DNA of 64,000 nt from Antedon bifida. Taxonomy: Eukaryota; Echinodermata; Crinoidea; Comatulida; Antedonidae. The stretch is from the NCBI GenBank assembly GCA_963402885.1, contig OY727103.1:19286823-19350822 (forward strand), written 5' to 3'. This document shows positions 9,839 to 24,800 of this stretch, piece by piece (position 1 is the first letter of the stretch; every line of letters starts with the position of its first letter). The notes beneath the pieces were generated by a model. That model saw nothing but the letters and a program-made list of their open reading frames with translations, was not told the DNA's origin and ran no database searches. The position numbers were made by a program, and so were the translations under genes.

Positions 9839-12800
9839 GTAAGTACTGATTGAAAGTGTCATTACTGGGATTAGCTGGCACATCACGCAAAAATAATTTT
9901 TCTGTTAGATCAAATGTTGGGTCGCGAAAAATTCCCAAAATAGGATCATGGGGTCGCGGTCAAAAAACGTTGCAGAACGCTGGTTTAGAGTCGATCAGGC
10001 GTTTTTTACTTGCGCTATTCAATTTTTTGACATTTGGTTCGCCAAATTGTAGAAGATGACAAGAAACTGAAATCGCAAAAATGTTGAGCTTTACAGTATA
10101 TATTTATAGTTGTATGCAATGTAAAATAGACGAAATGTCTTGTTGGCAAAATTACATGTTGGCCAGTAGTCTGTGGGTGAAGTGGCATGCAGCAAAACGC
10201 TCCTTCACCAATGTACAGTAGAACCTCTGTTTTATGTTCCCTGGATTTTACGTACGCTTAAAATGACCAAAGCACAAAGCCATGGCTGTGTGAGACAAGC
10301 TACACACATGCATTTCCCCCTATTAGCAGCAAATGTTTTTATTGATAGAAAATACAACAACATTGATATTTTATTTAAACATCGCACAGCCTGATATATA
10401 TTGTACTTTTCTAGTTTTAGGCTGCCTCACATCTTGCTCGATTAGTCTAGGCAAGACCTAACTAGTGACCACCTGCATGCTGTACAGTAAAGTAGGCAAA
10501 CACGGCAGCCATTTTAGCTACGATCTACATATTTGAGGTCAATTTAAGGTCAACCTGGATTTTACGAATCCCGTGTTTTAAATACTTTTCAGTCCTGTAC
10601 TGTATGTAAAATGAAGGTTCTATTGTAGTAGATTTTCAAGTTACAGTAGGCCCTACATCACAATAGGACAAATAGAGTGGAGTTGTACAGTTAGTTTATT
10701 TGCAGTCTAAATAAAAACACAATAAAATTATGAAAATGGACAGAACAGCAGCAACCACATGTGAATGGGTCAAGACGGGCATTAATGTGAAGCTACCCAG
10801 AAAATTTCAATTCTTATTTAAAAATATCATACTTCATATATTCTTTTAAAATTGTTGTCAATGTGTACGATTTTCTTGAAAATCACGCCTTTTCGCGATT
10901 TGAAGGATACCTTGTAATACCTTCCTATTCTTTTACATCCAAAAGAGGGGGGTATATTTGAATAATCCTAAAAAATTGTTTTGTTTTATTTGGTTTTATT
11001 CGTGTATAAATACAAAACGTAGCAAAAGGCTAAAATTATTGTATTTATAAAATATTATGCATTAATAATATTCAGCGTTGCTAAGTATCGTGGTGCATGG
11101 AAACAATAAAAATATGTTGAGAGAGGCACGGCTAGTGAATAAATGCAAAAGAATATCCGTTGGAAGACCTATGGTACCTTTTTCAATACTTAAGCAGTAT
11201 TATTCACAGTCATGTTACGCCGAAACTCATCTCAAATAAATGTATTAACAATTAAAAAGATCCAAAAACAGTATGAAAACATCTCATTAATTTTTATCTT
11301 TGTGATGAAGTGATTTTTACAATTTAGTGCCGAAAGGACCATTTCGTTGTGCTTTGCCATTGCGATCCACATGTTTCGTTATCCTCTATCCCTACTTGTC
11401 ATGATCAGAGCCTATATTCTCGAGCACATCTCTAATTTTTAAGCAAATTGTGATCTTCCTAAAGTCACTATCTTTGCTAATAGATAATAATATTATTTGG
11501 CATATGCCCAAAATTGAATAGTAGAAGGCAACATTTGTCTTAAGACGAAAAATCTATGCTGCTTGTGCATTTCTCTTAACGACATGGCACTGTATAACAT
11601 TTTATTTCCATATTTTATCACTCTTATCAAATGACTTGAAATGGAGAAAGAGCACAAAAGAGTGAAATACATGACGTATTTAAACACTCTTATCTCAAAT
11701 CAAATCAACATTATTTATTTGTGTTAATTATTGTCCATGTTTTCTTCTAAAAATTACTTTTAAATACATTTATTTATATTGATTTTATTGTTTTTAAATT
11801 CTTAATGGTCGTCACATAGTTATTCACTTTGAGCAAAAATTGGATTTAAAAAAAATATTTTCCTGAAAAAACTGTAATTTAAAAATAGTCAAATTGACTG
11901 GAAGTCAATGGGTTTTTCGTTGAATTTATCTGTTTATTTTGTCTTTTAAAATTGAAAACTTTTTAAAAAAAATCTTCATTTGTTATGTTTTCGGGGGTCA
12001 ATAAAATAAATCTTTAACTCTCTCTCTTAATTAGAGTTACTTTTAAGTATTTTTAATCTGATTTTTTTTGTATTGTTTTACTGTTAAACTGTACCACTTT
12101 GAAAAACAGTACACTTGTATTGAAAGTGTAAACAGTATAAAGAATAAATAAATAAATCATTTAGAGAAAGTTTTATACTATGAGATTATTTAGAGCATTA
12201 CTATAAGTATGTTAGATTGAAAACAGTGATATAGAGCTGCAAATTGTCCAAACCATTTCCAACATTACAACTATTTGAAAATGTATCACTATTATTTGTA
12301 ATATTCTTTGTATAGGGCATGGTTTAAATACCACATGGGGAAACGACAGAAGCGTATCAATTTAGAGCGGAAGATGAGAGCGGCAGCCGAGTACTATCAT
12401 AAACGGAAAATACGAATACACATGGAAAAGTGGGTGAACTGGTACCGGTTCAGGATGAATAGACATTCTTGTAAGAATAATAATATGATTTTATATTGGT
12501 TTTTTTTTAGTGTAATAATATACTTGAACTTCCCCCAACCCCTCTACACTCTTATTCCTTAATGTATTTTAATGTGTTTTCATACAAGATGATAATTTAT
12601 TTTATATCTAGCGGCTTACCAGGTGATCGAGACTGTATACAATATGTCGTTAGGTCGTATGGTGTTTGAAGCTTGGCATAACGTCATGCTAGATGCACGG
12701 AGAACACGGGAATACTTTGAGGTAAGATTTTAAAATAATTTTTTTTTTTACGAATTGTATTGTAATTTTATAAAAAAAATGTTCTTGATATATTGTTCAA

Positions 12801-15800
12801 ACACTATTCCTTTACAATTTTAGTATAGTATAATTGCCTTGATTTAGATAGATTTGAAACGCCTTCAATAAATATTTTTCTGTTCACTGTGTACAGAAAT
12901 AATTATCAATTGAATTAATCTCTATTTTAGAGTATAATCACACACTAAATCTCTTACAAACTTGATTTGAACTCGTCACTTTGACGGTTATTCGAGCAAA
13001 CGGAACATGCACATACGAAAAACATACATACATAAAATATGAACGTCGACAATTATGCCATCCTATGACATGAATTAAATATGTTTACAGTGCTAAATTG
13101 TACCTGTATTTTGTGTCATAAAACATAACAGTATTAAGGAATACACTGTATATGTTATGTACAGTGTAGCAAAGATGAAATTACGAGACCCATCTTTTAA
13201 TCCAATTGTCATCAAAATGTAACATAAAGATAGCAATTTTATAAGATAATTATCGAAATAATTACATTAAAGAAAATTGGAAGAATTTTGGGAAAGAAAA
13301 TTGGAAGAATTTTGGGCACGAAAATGCGAGATGCACCCTATTTTAACATGGCGAATGTTTACTAAAAAGATGAAAATCAGACTTTTTAAATTAAACTGGC
13401 CATATGATGATGTCATGACATCTGATGGCCACACATTTGTCGGGGTGGTCTCATTGATCAATGAAACAACATCTCAAATTTTAGCATATCTTCTAGGAGC
13501 TAACCACTTTTGCCTTCTTTGTAACAGCAGAAGAATTCATTTTTCCGTCTCACCCAGAAACAATCTGCCAAATATTGGGCTTGTTTCCATCTTCTCCGGA
13601 AGTAATTTGATTTTCTTCAGAAACGCAAGGTGGTAGATTTATGTCAACTTTAAAAAGTATCAGTGGGTTAGGTGTGAGTGGTTTAAGATTTTTACTATTC
13701 TCCTGGTTGCTGGTTGCTGGTTATTGTTGACGATATTTTTCACTTCACAAATGAATGTATGTAAGGTATCATCAGCTAACGTCTGATTCTTAACTATTGT
13801 AATTTGATGCTCCCGTATTCCACCATGATGGGATCCAGTGGGTGGATTGAATAACCAGTCAATATCCTTTGCAGTAAAGTTAAATGAATTTTGGCTTGGT
13901 TCCACGCTTTTATTTCCTTGCCCATCTCACGACATGCTCCAACTAGGTTGGTAGCATTATCTGACCTAATTTGCTTCACTAGAAAAAATACCTTCAGAAT
14001 GGAACACAAGTATATGTCCAATTCATAAGAAAGGAGATAGAAAAGACTTTCATTGTAGAGGCATATCTTTATAATTATTCATGTGTTTAAAAAATATTCA
14101 ATAGGATAATTGCAAAAAATTTATCACACTATCTTGAGAATAATGATGTGCTTTAGACCAGGATACAGATGTGAAGATCACATATTCACATTAAAAAGTG
14201 TTGATGTGTGTCTACGTAAAAAAGAAAAGATAAACACACTTTTAGAGGGACAGCTTATTAAAAGCGGCGTGGACATCAAGCATTAGAGGCCGTGTGTGGC
14301 AAATGATGTCTTTACACAAATGTACAAGGTTTTATAAAATTTGGAGATATATGTATACAGATTATTTTTATATTGAACAAGGTGTAAAAACTATGCTGTG
14401 TACTTTCTCCTGCACTATTTTGCATTTTTATACATGAATTTACAAAACTTTTGAAATCCCATAATATAGGAGTACGAATTAACAATATTTCGTTAGGGGG
14501 CGATTTTTTTGGCCCAACATGAAATGAATAAAATGGTAGACATCGCAACTCAATTTGCCAAAGTTTGGAAATTAAAATTTAACTAAATGATAAATCAAAC
14601 GTTATAGTAGGGTGTGATAATTTCCCTATTGCATTTTGTATTAATGATGTTTTATGTGATAAGCCTATAACCCCTGATTCCATCAAGATAATGACAGACA
14701 AAAAAAATGCATACTGTTAATTGGAAGTCCGTTAGTAAACAGGATATTGATATGTACACTTATCATCATCATCATTATTTATTGGGTCTATTTGAGTATA
14801 CATAACAACAAAAAAACTTAAATTGGGGAGACCACCCAAAGTCAGTTTACACATAAAAGACATAAAGACAAAATACAGTTACAGCGAATCAAAATGAATA
14901 TGAACTTTTCTAATGAAGGCTGATGGGCTTTCTAGGACTGCAGCATCAGTCAACAGTCTGGGAAGCTGGTCCCAGACACGGGGTAACCTGATTGCTATAG
15001 AATGGAAAAATGCCTGTGTCCTTGATGCTTGATGTCGGAAACACAGGTGATCATTGTGACAGGTATTTATTGTGCTGCAGTCCAGAAACCCCACCAGAAC
15101 CTTAATACAAAATATAATAAGAAATTTATCTCTTCAAACGGACAAGGATGACACTGAAAGCAAATAACCTCTCCACAGATGTATTACTTAAAGATATATT
15201 GTCCCCCTAAAAAAATATTTTTTTTAAATTTTTTTGTTGAATATGTTATTTTAATGTCACATAATAGTTATTCACTCTCACAAAAAATTGGGTCTGAAAA
15301 AAATTTATTTACCTGAGAAAAATGTAATTTTAAGCAAAAAATTGTCAAATTGTCTGGAAGACAATGAGTTTTTGGGTAATTTAACTGTTTATTTTGTCTT
15401 TTTATAGGTGAAATAATTTTTTTCCCCCGTTTTTTTTCTTATGGAAGTGAACAACTTCATTAAAACTGCAAAATGGCCTATTTAAAGTCCGATTTTAAAA
15501 ATCTTTATTTTTCATGATTTTGGGGGACAATACATCTTTAATAGTCTTTTAGTTCAGTCCGAAGCTTTTAATTGCCATAGATATGTCTCATTATAATGAT
15601 ATTAATGACTTGCATGATTCTATAATTGATTGTCTTATCCAATCTTATTTGCTTCTCGAAGCAAATAAGTAAAGAACATAATTTTAATCCAGTTCCTGGT
15701 TGGAACGACAGAGTCTCTGATTTTCACTCTATTGCTAGAGAGGCATTTTTACTTTGGCGAGCCAACGGCAAACCCAAATTTGGTTCCCTTTTTAAAGCTA

Positions 15801-18800
15801 TGAAAGTCTTTAGACAATGTAAAACTGACAGATTAAGGCCGGAAAAATGGTAATATGAAATGTGACACTATGGTTAAAACTAACTGATGTATGTGATATG
15901 TGGCACAAACACTACTACAACTTGTTTATTAACTGTGTAGATAACAAAGTACAAGAATTATGTTAATGATGCTTTTGATTGTCAATCTTATAATATTAGT
16001 GATCCTATTGTTACCCCGCATTTCGTAAACAAGCTTGTATTAAAACTCCCCATGGCCAAAGCTCTAAAGTTCTAACACCGAATTGAATGGGTGTTTGGTT
16101 TCAGTTTTTGTTGCTAAATTCATCGTTTTTAACATAAATTCGGACGATTTTTGCTATAAAATTTGGGTTTTCATAATTAATTAACCATTATCTTCTCCTC
16201 CTTGGTAGGTATTTGCAACATTCTGCGTCCCCTTTGTTTCCGTTTGGTGGTTTTATCTGTGAATCTTTTCTATTGCCTGCCATCCTTCCCCATACTTTCT
16301 CTTCCCCCCACAACTGAATAACATATCTTGTATCTTGCCGGTTAAACGGCGTTGTAACACCGAATTGAATGGGTGTTTTTAAACAGTTATTTTGAGCTGC
16401 CTTTTAACCGGTTACCACAAATTTGTCCTGTTTCTGCTCCCAAGAAAATGGAGTTAATTTATTCACACCGATTTTAACCGGTTATTTTTATGCAGCAGAA
16501 ACAGACCCTAATGACTATAATAAAACTGACCTTTGTTCTCTTTTGGAACAAGGATTTCTTAATTGCATTCCCTTGTTCGTTATCGTATTGGTCTCTCGCT
16601 ATGGATTCTTTCCATTCAATGGGTGTGGCATATTAATATAAAGCACCATGTATTCTATTAGACAATTTTGTCTTTTGGATAGAGTGGATAGAGACATCAG
16701 GTGCTATTATTCTGTTATTTACTACAAATATCATTAATTACTTTTTATCCAGAATGTAACCATGTTTCAAATTTTTTTCAAAATTCAAGATTTTCCATTA
16801 GTAGTATTAGTATATGTACCTATTTTCATTTTTAACTCCATGAATGATGACAATGATATTAAGAAACAGTATCAAGCTCTGTGTATCAGAGCTAATACAT
16901 TATGCAGGACATTCTCCAAATGTTCCGTTGAAGTGAAATGTCAGTTATTTAAACGTATTATGTTGATTATGTTAATGTATACTGTATGACTCTATAGACG
17001 GTACTGTGAACTCATTTGCTTTAATAATGGGTTACGTAAGCTACTGAAATTGCCTAGATATAATAGAGCAAGCATGATGTTTGTAACAAATAACATTCCC
17101 TGTTTCTATGAATATTGGAGGAACTCTATACATAGTTTTAAGAACAGAATTCATGACAGTTGCAATAGTCTGATTTAAACCATAATAACTTCAAATGGCA
17201 CGAGGTATTCTAAAAGCCTCTCGTAACACACTACTAACAGCATTGTATGGTGAACTTGGCTGTCGCCTATCTCTGTAACTCAGGTTAATTATCGAATAAA
17301 TTACTTTAATCGCATTTTAAAAATGCATCAAAACTGAATTCCTTATTTGATTCAAATTGTAATTTTAGCCATTTAAACTATAAGATGTTAATTTACTTAA
17401 AAGAGTTATTCACTAAAGGTAATGCTACTAACACCTTGATTATATTCGTAAAACACAAAGAAATTGTTAACTCACATTGCTAATTGGAATCAAGAGCTAA
17501 ATGAGAAATCATCGCTCAATGAATATAGGTCTCTAAAGAAAACCCCAGGCTTGGAAAACTTTAGTGTAAGCATTAAATTTAAGTTACGTACAAATACTCT
17601 GCCATTGCAGGAGGGTAGCTGGTCACCAGTGAGTAATGGTATATGTAATTTATCTAATATGAATTGTATAGAAAACCACTTCTTATTTGTATGTCCTAAA
17701 CCTAACCCAAACCTTCAAACAATATATAAGATATCTTAGTTTTAAATAGAGATATCTTAGTTTTAAATAGAGATATCTTAGTTTTAAATAGAGATATCTT
17801 AGTTTTAAATAGAGATATCTTAGTTTTAAATAGAGATATCTTAGTTTTAAATAGAGATATCTTAGTTTTAAATAGATCTAAAGGCAAATTACTGAAAAAA
17901 TGACAATGCTGTGGGTATTACTATCAGTGGCTGGATCTCAATAGAGGGCATGGAAAAACGCTCTACTTTCCTTGCTATCAATAGATTTTTATTATTATTT
18001 TATCTATACATGCTGATTCTGTATTACAGCAAAATACATGTTTAGGCCTTGAATTTCTTTTTATGCCTTTAATATTTTTCGTTGTTATTACCCTTTTTTT
18101 ATAAGTGTGCCGTTGATATAAAAGCGTATTGTTCAATGAATTATTATTAGTATTATCATTGCCGTCGTCGATTTTGTTTTTAGAAACATTGAAAACAAAA
18201 TGTATCTTCAAAACCTCCCACATACATCAGTTGATTAATTTTTTCTATAATCTTTTAGGAACATTGATATTTAATCATTGATGTGCAATTTGCAGCCTTG
18301 GGGATTAAAATAAAAACTCATCCTCTTATTAGTAATAACAACAAAGTAACACTAACAAAGCCACTAGCTTTTACTTGTATATTAATAAAGATCAGAACAA
18401 GCTACACAGGTAATTTTTCATGAATTTGTATTAAAGTCTGAGATGGTTAACTAAAATTGGTCTTAAACTTCAGGTAGAAGTTTTACCAAACAGGCTATGA
18501 GCACCCACTGGCTATCAGCACCCACTGGCTATCAGCACCCACTGGCTATCAGCACCCACTGGCTAAACTTAGAATATAAAGTAAAAAATATATAATAGTA
18601 TACTATTGTATATTGTATTTATAGGAAACATGGCTTTAAAACAAGTTTATGTTTGCTACTGTTGCTATTGTCTCTCGGGGCTGCCTTTTGTTTTAGACCG
18701 GTTCCATTTCTCGGTCTAGAAAACAAGTCAAGGTGAAATTTTGGCTAGAAGCTGCCAAGACCATTTCTTTAATTTTATAGCTTTCATTCTGTCAGACCTC

Positions 18801-21800
18801 GTATCAAGACACTATTTTTTTCTGTTGAGTGGAAGAGCAGTTTATCTTCTATTGTCTGTGGTAATGACCATGTTTCTGCACCGTAAGTTTTGCTGGCAGA
18901 TTTCACTGGTTTTAAACAGACACAATGATGTTTTGTTTTCATTATGTCATTAGCTTGACCAAAAGCACCTCATCCTGCTCTTATCCTTTGCTTTATTTCT
19001 TTATTTCAAGTGGTTATGGTTTGTGTTAATTTGCCCAAAATTTGTCCACTTCAATCAATAATGTTTGGTTATATTGGTTTCTTGAGAGTGTAACTATAAT
19101 AACATAATTTTTTTTGCTGATATTCATTTGTAATCCTTTGATTTCTTTATCACTTTATCATTAGTTCTATATACTCAACTGGATTGAAGATTTGTTCAAT
19201 CCAATTAAGTTTACATACTGTTTCTTCCAATGCAACATTAAGTAATTTAGAGGAGTCTCCTATATTTACAAACGTTTTCCGAAGATTATGAAAAAATCAC
19301 AGGTTAAGAATTATTTACAGGAGGTGTAAGAAGTCTAAATCCATCATATTCATTTATTTTCCAGAACACATAACAATACAAAAAACACATGACACCATTG
19401 TCAAAAAGCAATAAAAATATCGCTGTAAACAGACTCTCAACAGCTTTATGCCACTGTAATAATGCTAGATGAACGTCTTTGCATAAATGATCATAATTGA
19501 TGCCATAAACCTCCAATTTTCATTCCGGATACATAATCGTTTAAATGATTAAATGTCAATATCTCAGAAATTTTAACTTCCTCATCAAATTCTTCTGTTC
19601 TGTTATAGATGTGTTATCTAAAGTTTGAAATATCCCAGATCAACACTCCAGATATAGTACACAGTTTTAAGAATACCTTAAACTTAGTTTTAAGAAATCA
19701 CCTTAGGCATTTTTTTATAGATCTTTTATAATATTCATAACTAGAAAAAGCTCAATAATATTATCATTATCACAATGAGCACTTATTTTGAAATTTAAAC
19801 ATAACAATAATACCACATTTTGGCGATAGAGTACAGAAATTTAAAGTTATTTTAAATATAATTATAATAATAATTTCAAAATTTGACCTTGATCAGATTT
19901 TTCTGATTTTATCATAATTTTAATTAATAACACACACACACACACATCGCATCTTCTCCTGTCTTCCCCAGCTTCACTTTTGCTCAACTCTCAATTCACA
20001 ACATAAACAATGATCTGATGATTCATAGGCTTATAAATAGGCTAGAGTTAATTAGGATATTTAATTTATATAGGACTAGTAATAAATACATAGTAAATAT
20101 ACATACAGTTTATTAAATGTGCTTTTATGTATATAAAGAACAAGCTAGTTTAGAGTTCATTTATACTGTATTAATTTATATTATGATTTATAAACTGAAA
20201 TTTTCAGTGAAAATGTGTTTTCTGAGAAAAACAAAAATTAATTACAAAGAATCGAATAGAATATCATTTTCTTTGATAATTGAAGATAAAATCTTTTTTT
20301 TGTGTGTGTTTTTCTGATCAGAAGAAATAGAAGATCACAGGTTAGATAACAAAGGTCATTGGTTTACTGTACATGGCTGTCACAGGTGGGATATGAAGAA
20401 TAACAAATTACATATCATTAAAATGGATTATTAAATAATAACATTCTTGAAAATTGTTATTTATTATTTCTGAAATGAAACAAAATTATTAAACTCGTGG
20501 GCGTAATGAAAATGTCTTAAGTTGTCAAGTATGATGTAAAAATGTTCTACAAATATTTTATATGAATTATGACAAACAAGATGACCTTTTTTTAAAATAC
20601 AGGGGAATAATAAATAAATCATCACCGTGACAGGTTCGGGTTATCGTCGCAAATGCAACATGCACATACGTTAAAAATAATATAATAATAATAAAATCAA
20701 TGTATTTGAAATTAAAATTAAGAATATTTTATTACAACTGATTGTGTTTTCTTTCTATTTTTAATACAGAGGATTGAACGGGGAGAACTTGATGGTGAAG
20801 ACTATTCCTTTTACCTTAGAGGGGGAGCTAGAGTTGATATCTCATTACTTCCACGCAAAGTAGCAGTTAAGGTATTTCAAGTTTGCCATTTGTTTTTTCG
20901 CACATGTCTCCTTACAACCATGGATTGCATTGGAATATCAATTATATAAACAAAAGAATGGAAGTCCAGTCCAGTATTTCCAGATATATAGCATGTTTGT
21001 ATGAAAATAGCGGCAATTTTGTTTATGCTAATTATGCAAATTGCTCAATGCTGACAGCTGTCCAGTATTAAAAAATTCTTCATTCTGATTGTATCGAGAA
21101 TCAAAATCCATATTCTGGCGCAAAGCTATGGAATAGTTTAAATGATATAAACTCAAATGCAATTACAGCTCCTAAAATGTGGCACATGCAAGGGAAAACT
21201 TGACTCAATAGTGTCCAGATGGAAGACATGAGAGAGTCCTAGACTCGGGCATCTTGAGTAAAAAAATCCGGCTCTATAGCTTTGAGGACATGTCCCTGTA
21301 GTATACCCATGCCAAATCCCAGCTCAATACTACAATGAATAAGGGAGGAGTCGTACTTTATAAATCACACTTTTTTCAATTGGTACCATGTTTATGACGT
21401 CATAATTCTGCATCCGGTTCAAAATCGAACATTTTCTCTCTATAGCTTTGTTCACCTATTACCCTAGTATATGCATGCCATGTTTCAGAGCCGTCAGACG
21501 ACACAAAGAACTAGAGTAGGACTTGAAAGTTGGTTCAATAGTGTCCAGATGGAAGAGAAGATGAGAGAGTAATAATAACCCACTAGAATACAATTTAAAA
21601 AAGCATAAAACGTCATAGGTTTTATGAAAATCATACATAATTTACACCAGTTATTGATTCTATGACACTTATCATATTATATTTTCAGATTTTTTCCTAC
21701 CTGAATCTAAGTGACTTAAGCCAATGCTCTCTAGTTTGCCGTTCATGGAATATGATTATTGGAACTTGTTCTTTATGGAGTCGAGTAAGTTTATTGTAAA

Positions 21801-24800
21801 CCAAAATTGTGAAAAATACAGAGGCAGATCTGGAGGCAGTCATAAATTTGTATTCATTTGCTCTTTATTGAACGTACAATTTGTAAAGTTTTTTATGCAT
21901 GTGTGCCATTATTTAACATTTAGCGTTCATGTAACGTTTTTTATGATGTGTACACCGGTATGTGTGTGTGAACTTCAGAGTTTGCTAGGCGATGTACTGG
22001 TACTGGTACTGGTTCAAATAACCGTCTCACAGAGACATCTGGTAGCCATTGACTTAAAGTTGGCATTTGGATGTGTTACTTTTAAATGTAGGCCTACAGT
22101 ATGAGAGTGACTACTACCAAATTACACAGTCTCAAAACAACTTATAAACAGTTCATATATACAGTTAAAACATTGCTGGGAATTATAAATTTCTGTTGAA
22201 GCAGGCTCTAATGAAGTTGCATCTAGTAAGTTGACTTTGTTGTACAACTCTATCAAGTATTGATGGTATCTTCCGACCTCTTCGTTTACTTTGGGTTGTG
22301 TGAAAAGTAAGAATTTTTGTAGGATCTTCATTTTCTTTTCTAATTACATGTCCGATCCAGTTGAATTGTTGCTTGTAGACATATTCTTCTAGCGGTTGAC
22401 AGCCAGTAATTTTGTAGAGATCGTCATTATCAATAACGTAACGCCAGATGTGATATTCACTTTTACTTTTTTTGTTTGTTATGCAAATGATTACATAAAA
22501 ATGTATTGTACATTACATTATTATTAGCATTATATTATCATTATTAATATTATCTTCTTTTTGTAGGTTGATTTGTCTGCAGTTAAGAATAGGTAAGATG
22601 AAAATTTTATTTACATGTTTAATTAGAAAATGAATATTAAGTCAGTCAACTAAATAAAGGTACATTATAAAAAGAATAAGAGATTGAACATTTTATAGAA
22701 ATATATATAAATTAATAAGAATAAATTGTGTGTGAACAGAGTACAAATAACTCAAAATGATCATTGTTAAAACTTGTTACATTTTGCCTACGTGTGAAAT
22801 GGGTATAAGAAGATATTTGCTCTCTAAACTTGATTATACAGTGTGTATTTTGCCTTACATATTAACTTAATTGTACACAAAATGATTCAAAACAAAGGGG
22901 GAGATGATCAATAAGCTTTTAATATTTTGTTTCCTGCAATGTTCATTTTGTTGACATAATAGAACAATATGTTATTTTATTTTAACTTTAATTTAACATT
23001 ATACAATACAAAATTTGGCCCTTAGTTATTGACATTTCTTTTCCCCTTTTATCTATTGAAAATGCAAGGGACCATACTGATTTTCCCAATATCACTTTCC
23101 CTTGTTTGTGTACAGTTTCAAAAACCTGCACACAGTAAAGCCAATTGCTGTGGAATGTGACAAATCATTGGCAGGTCCAGATTTTGAAATAAAACAACCA
23201 GGAATAGAGACCAAAATGCCTTCATTTAATTATTGTATGCTGCCCTACAACTGATATATATATAAACGTAAAAGAATATAACTATTTGTGTTTTTCACAA
23301 TTATAATATTAGCAAACTACTGTTTTAGGGTAACAGATCGATCTGTTGGATTGTTGCTACAGAAGTGTCGTCCATATTTACTTCATTTAAATTTAAGAGG
23401 GTGCAATCGTCTACAGAAGTCAAGTATCCTATCCATCAGTAAGTGAAAACGCTGCATTTAAAAAAATTAATTATTACTTTGAACTTTGAGCATTTAGAAG
23501 GCTATCCCCGGTACCATTCAAAATGATTGCGTTATTGTTTTGTTCTTATATGGCATCAAAATAAATCAAAATCATTGTTTTATTTCCAATAATGTCTTAT
23601 GATTGGTGAAATTACTTACATTGCGTCCTAGTGGCAACCAAGGGTTATTGATGACTTGCAATCTTTTACAATAGAAATTAATTGCCATTTTGGCTGCATT
23701 TCAAAAGTTTCCATGAATTTTGAACAATAGAATGAATATTCGTTGAATACAGACTGTATCTGTGTGGTCTGGAACAATTTGAAAATTGGTGTTGCTTTGT
23801 GCGCTAAGAAACAGGGTTACGTGCACAGAACAATGTAAAACATGTTATGTATAGGCTTGTGCACTTTACAAGTAGTAAAATGTGTTGTGTAACATTTTCT
23901 TCCATTGTTTTCCAAAAATCATTATTAACCCTAAATTCCTTTAAAGTCCAATAGCTAGCGTACAATGTTCATACGTTACTGCTGTTTACCAGCAAGTTTT
24001 TTTTAAAAATTCAGGTCAATGTAGAAATCTACAAGATTTAAATCTATCAGAATGTCAAGGACTAAATGATGGCATTATGAGAGAGATTACGGAAGGTTGT
24101 CATATCCTGTTATACCTCAACATCTCTTATACCAACATCACTGATGCAACACTTAGATCTTTAGCAAGGTTAGTAACTACCTATTTATCCTCATCAAGCC
24201 CTGCAGCCTAGTAACTATCTTATAGTCTTAATATCTATCCTTTTTTAAGCTGCTGCCTGTAAAATTAGTATGCATATTACTAAAGGCCAATGCACACTGA
24301 ATAATGAAGCACCACGCATCGAACGTCAAATCATGTGAAGATTGAACAAATTTATCTCCAATAAACTTGTATTTTTTAATACATGCATCCACTGAAAAGA
24401 CATTTTCTCTGGTTTCGTGATTTTTATATTCAAGTGCACCTTTTGTCATAAAAAGACAAGAATACTCGTGAATTATGGCCATGATATTTACGTCGCTGTG
24501 ACAACATTTATGTTGAACAAAAATGTTTGATCTTGATTGATGACATCACACATATCCCTTACGATGCTTGGGATTTGATTAGTCAGATTAAAGTGAATTT
24601 GCAGATGAAAGCAAAAAAGTTGCCAATGGAGCAACTCTAGTGAATTAACGCACAGAGTCTTCGCTAGTTTCAGAATTCACCACATTGAAGTTGAGAATCC
24701 GAACAACGGCCACAAGTTTGATTTGATGTTCACACTGAAATCGTCCGTTGCGACAAAATTAATCAATTGCATGTTATAATCATTTCGACCTTTGAAAGTT

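Larger units (their letters stand above)
17876..20769. other. Intron sequence without further recognised genes
   Basis: AT-rich intron of FBXL13. It contains the 17-bp minisatellite at 18494-18561 and a short (CA)n run at 19929-19946. I recognise no other coding remnant between these and the Helitron-like end at 20620. Confidence 0.4.

Noticed and set aside
9940..10000. hAT-like terminus (GGGTCGCGGTCAAAAAACG, GCAGAACGCTG)
   Set aside because: It resembles one end of a hAT element, but no matching second end or 8-bp target duplication was found.
23100..23160. Possible extra FBXL13 exon after TTGTGTACAG at 23115
   Set aside because: The acceptor-like site is followed by sequence that does not continue the LRR pattern. 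Joining 22592 to 23329 gives a consistent frame and matches the family.
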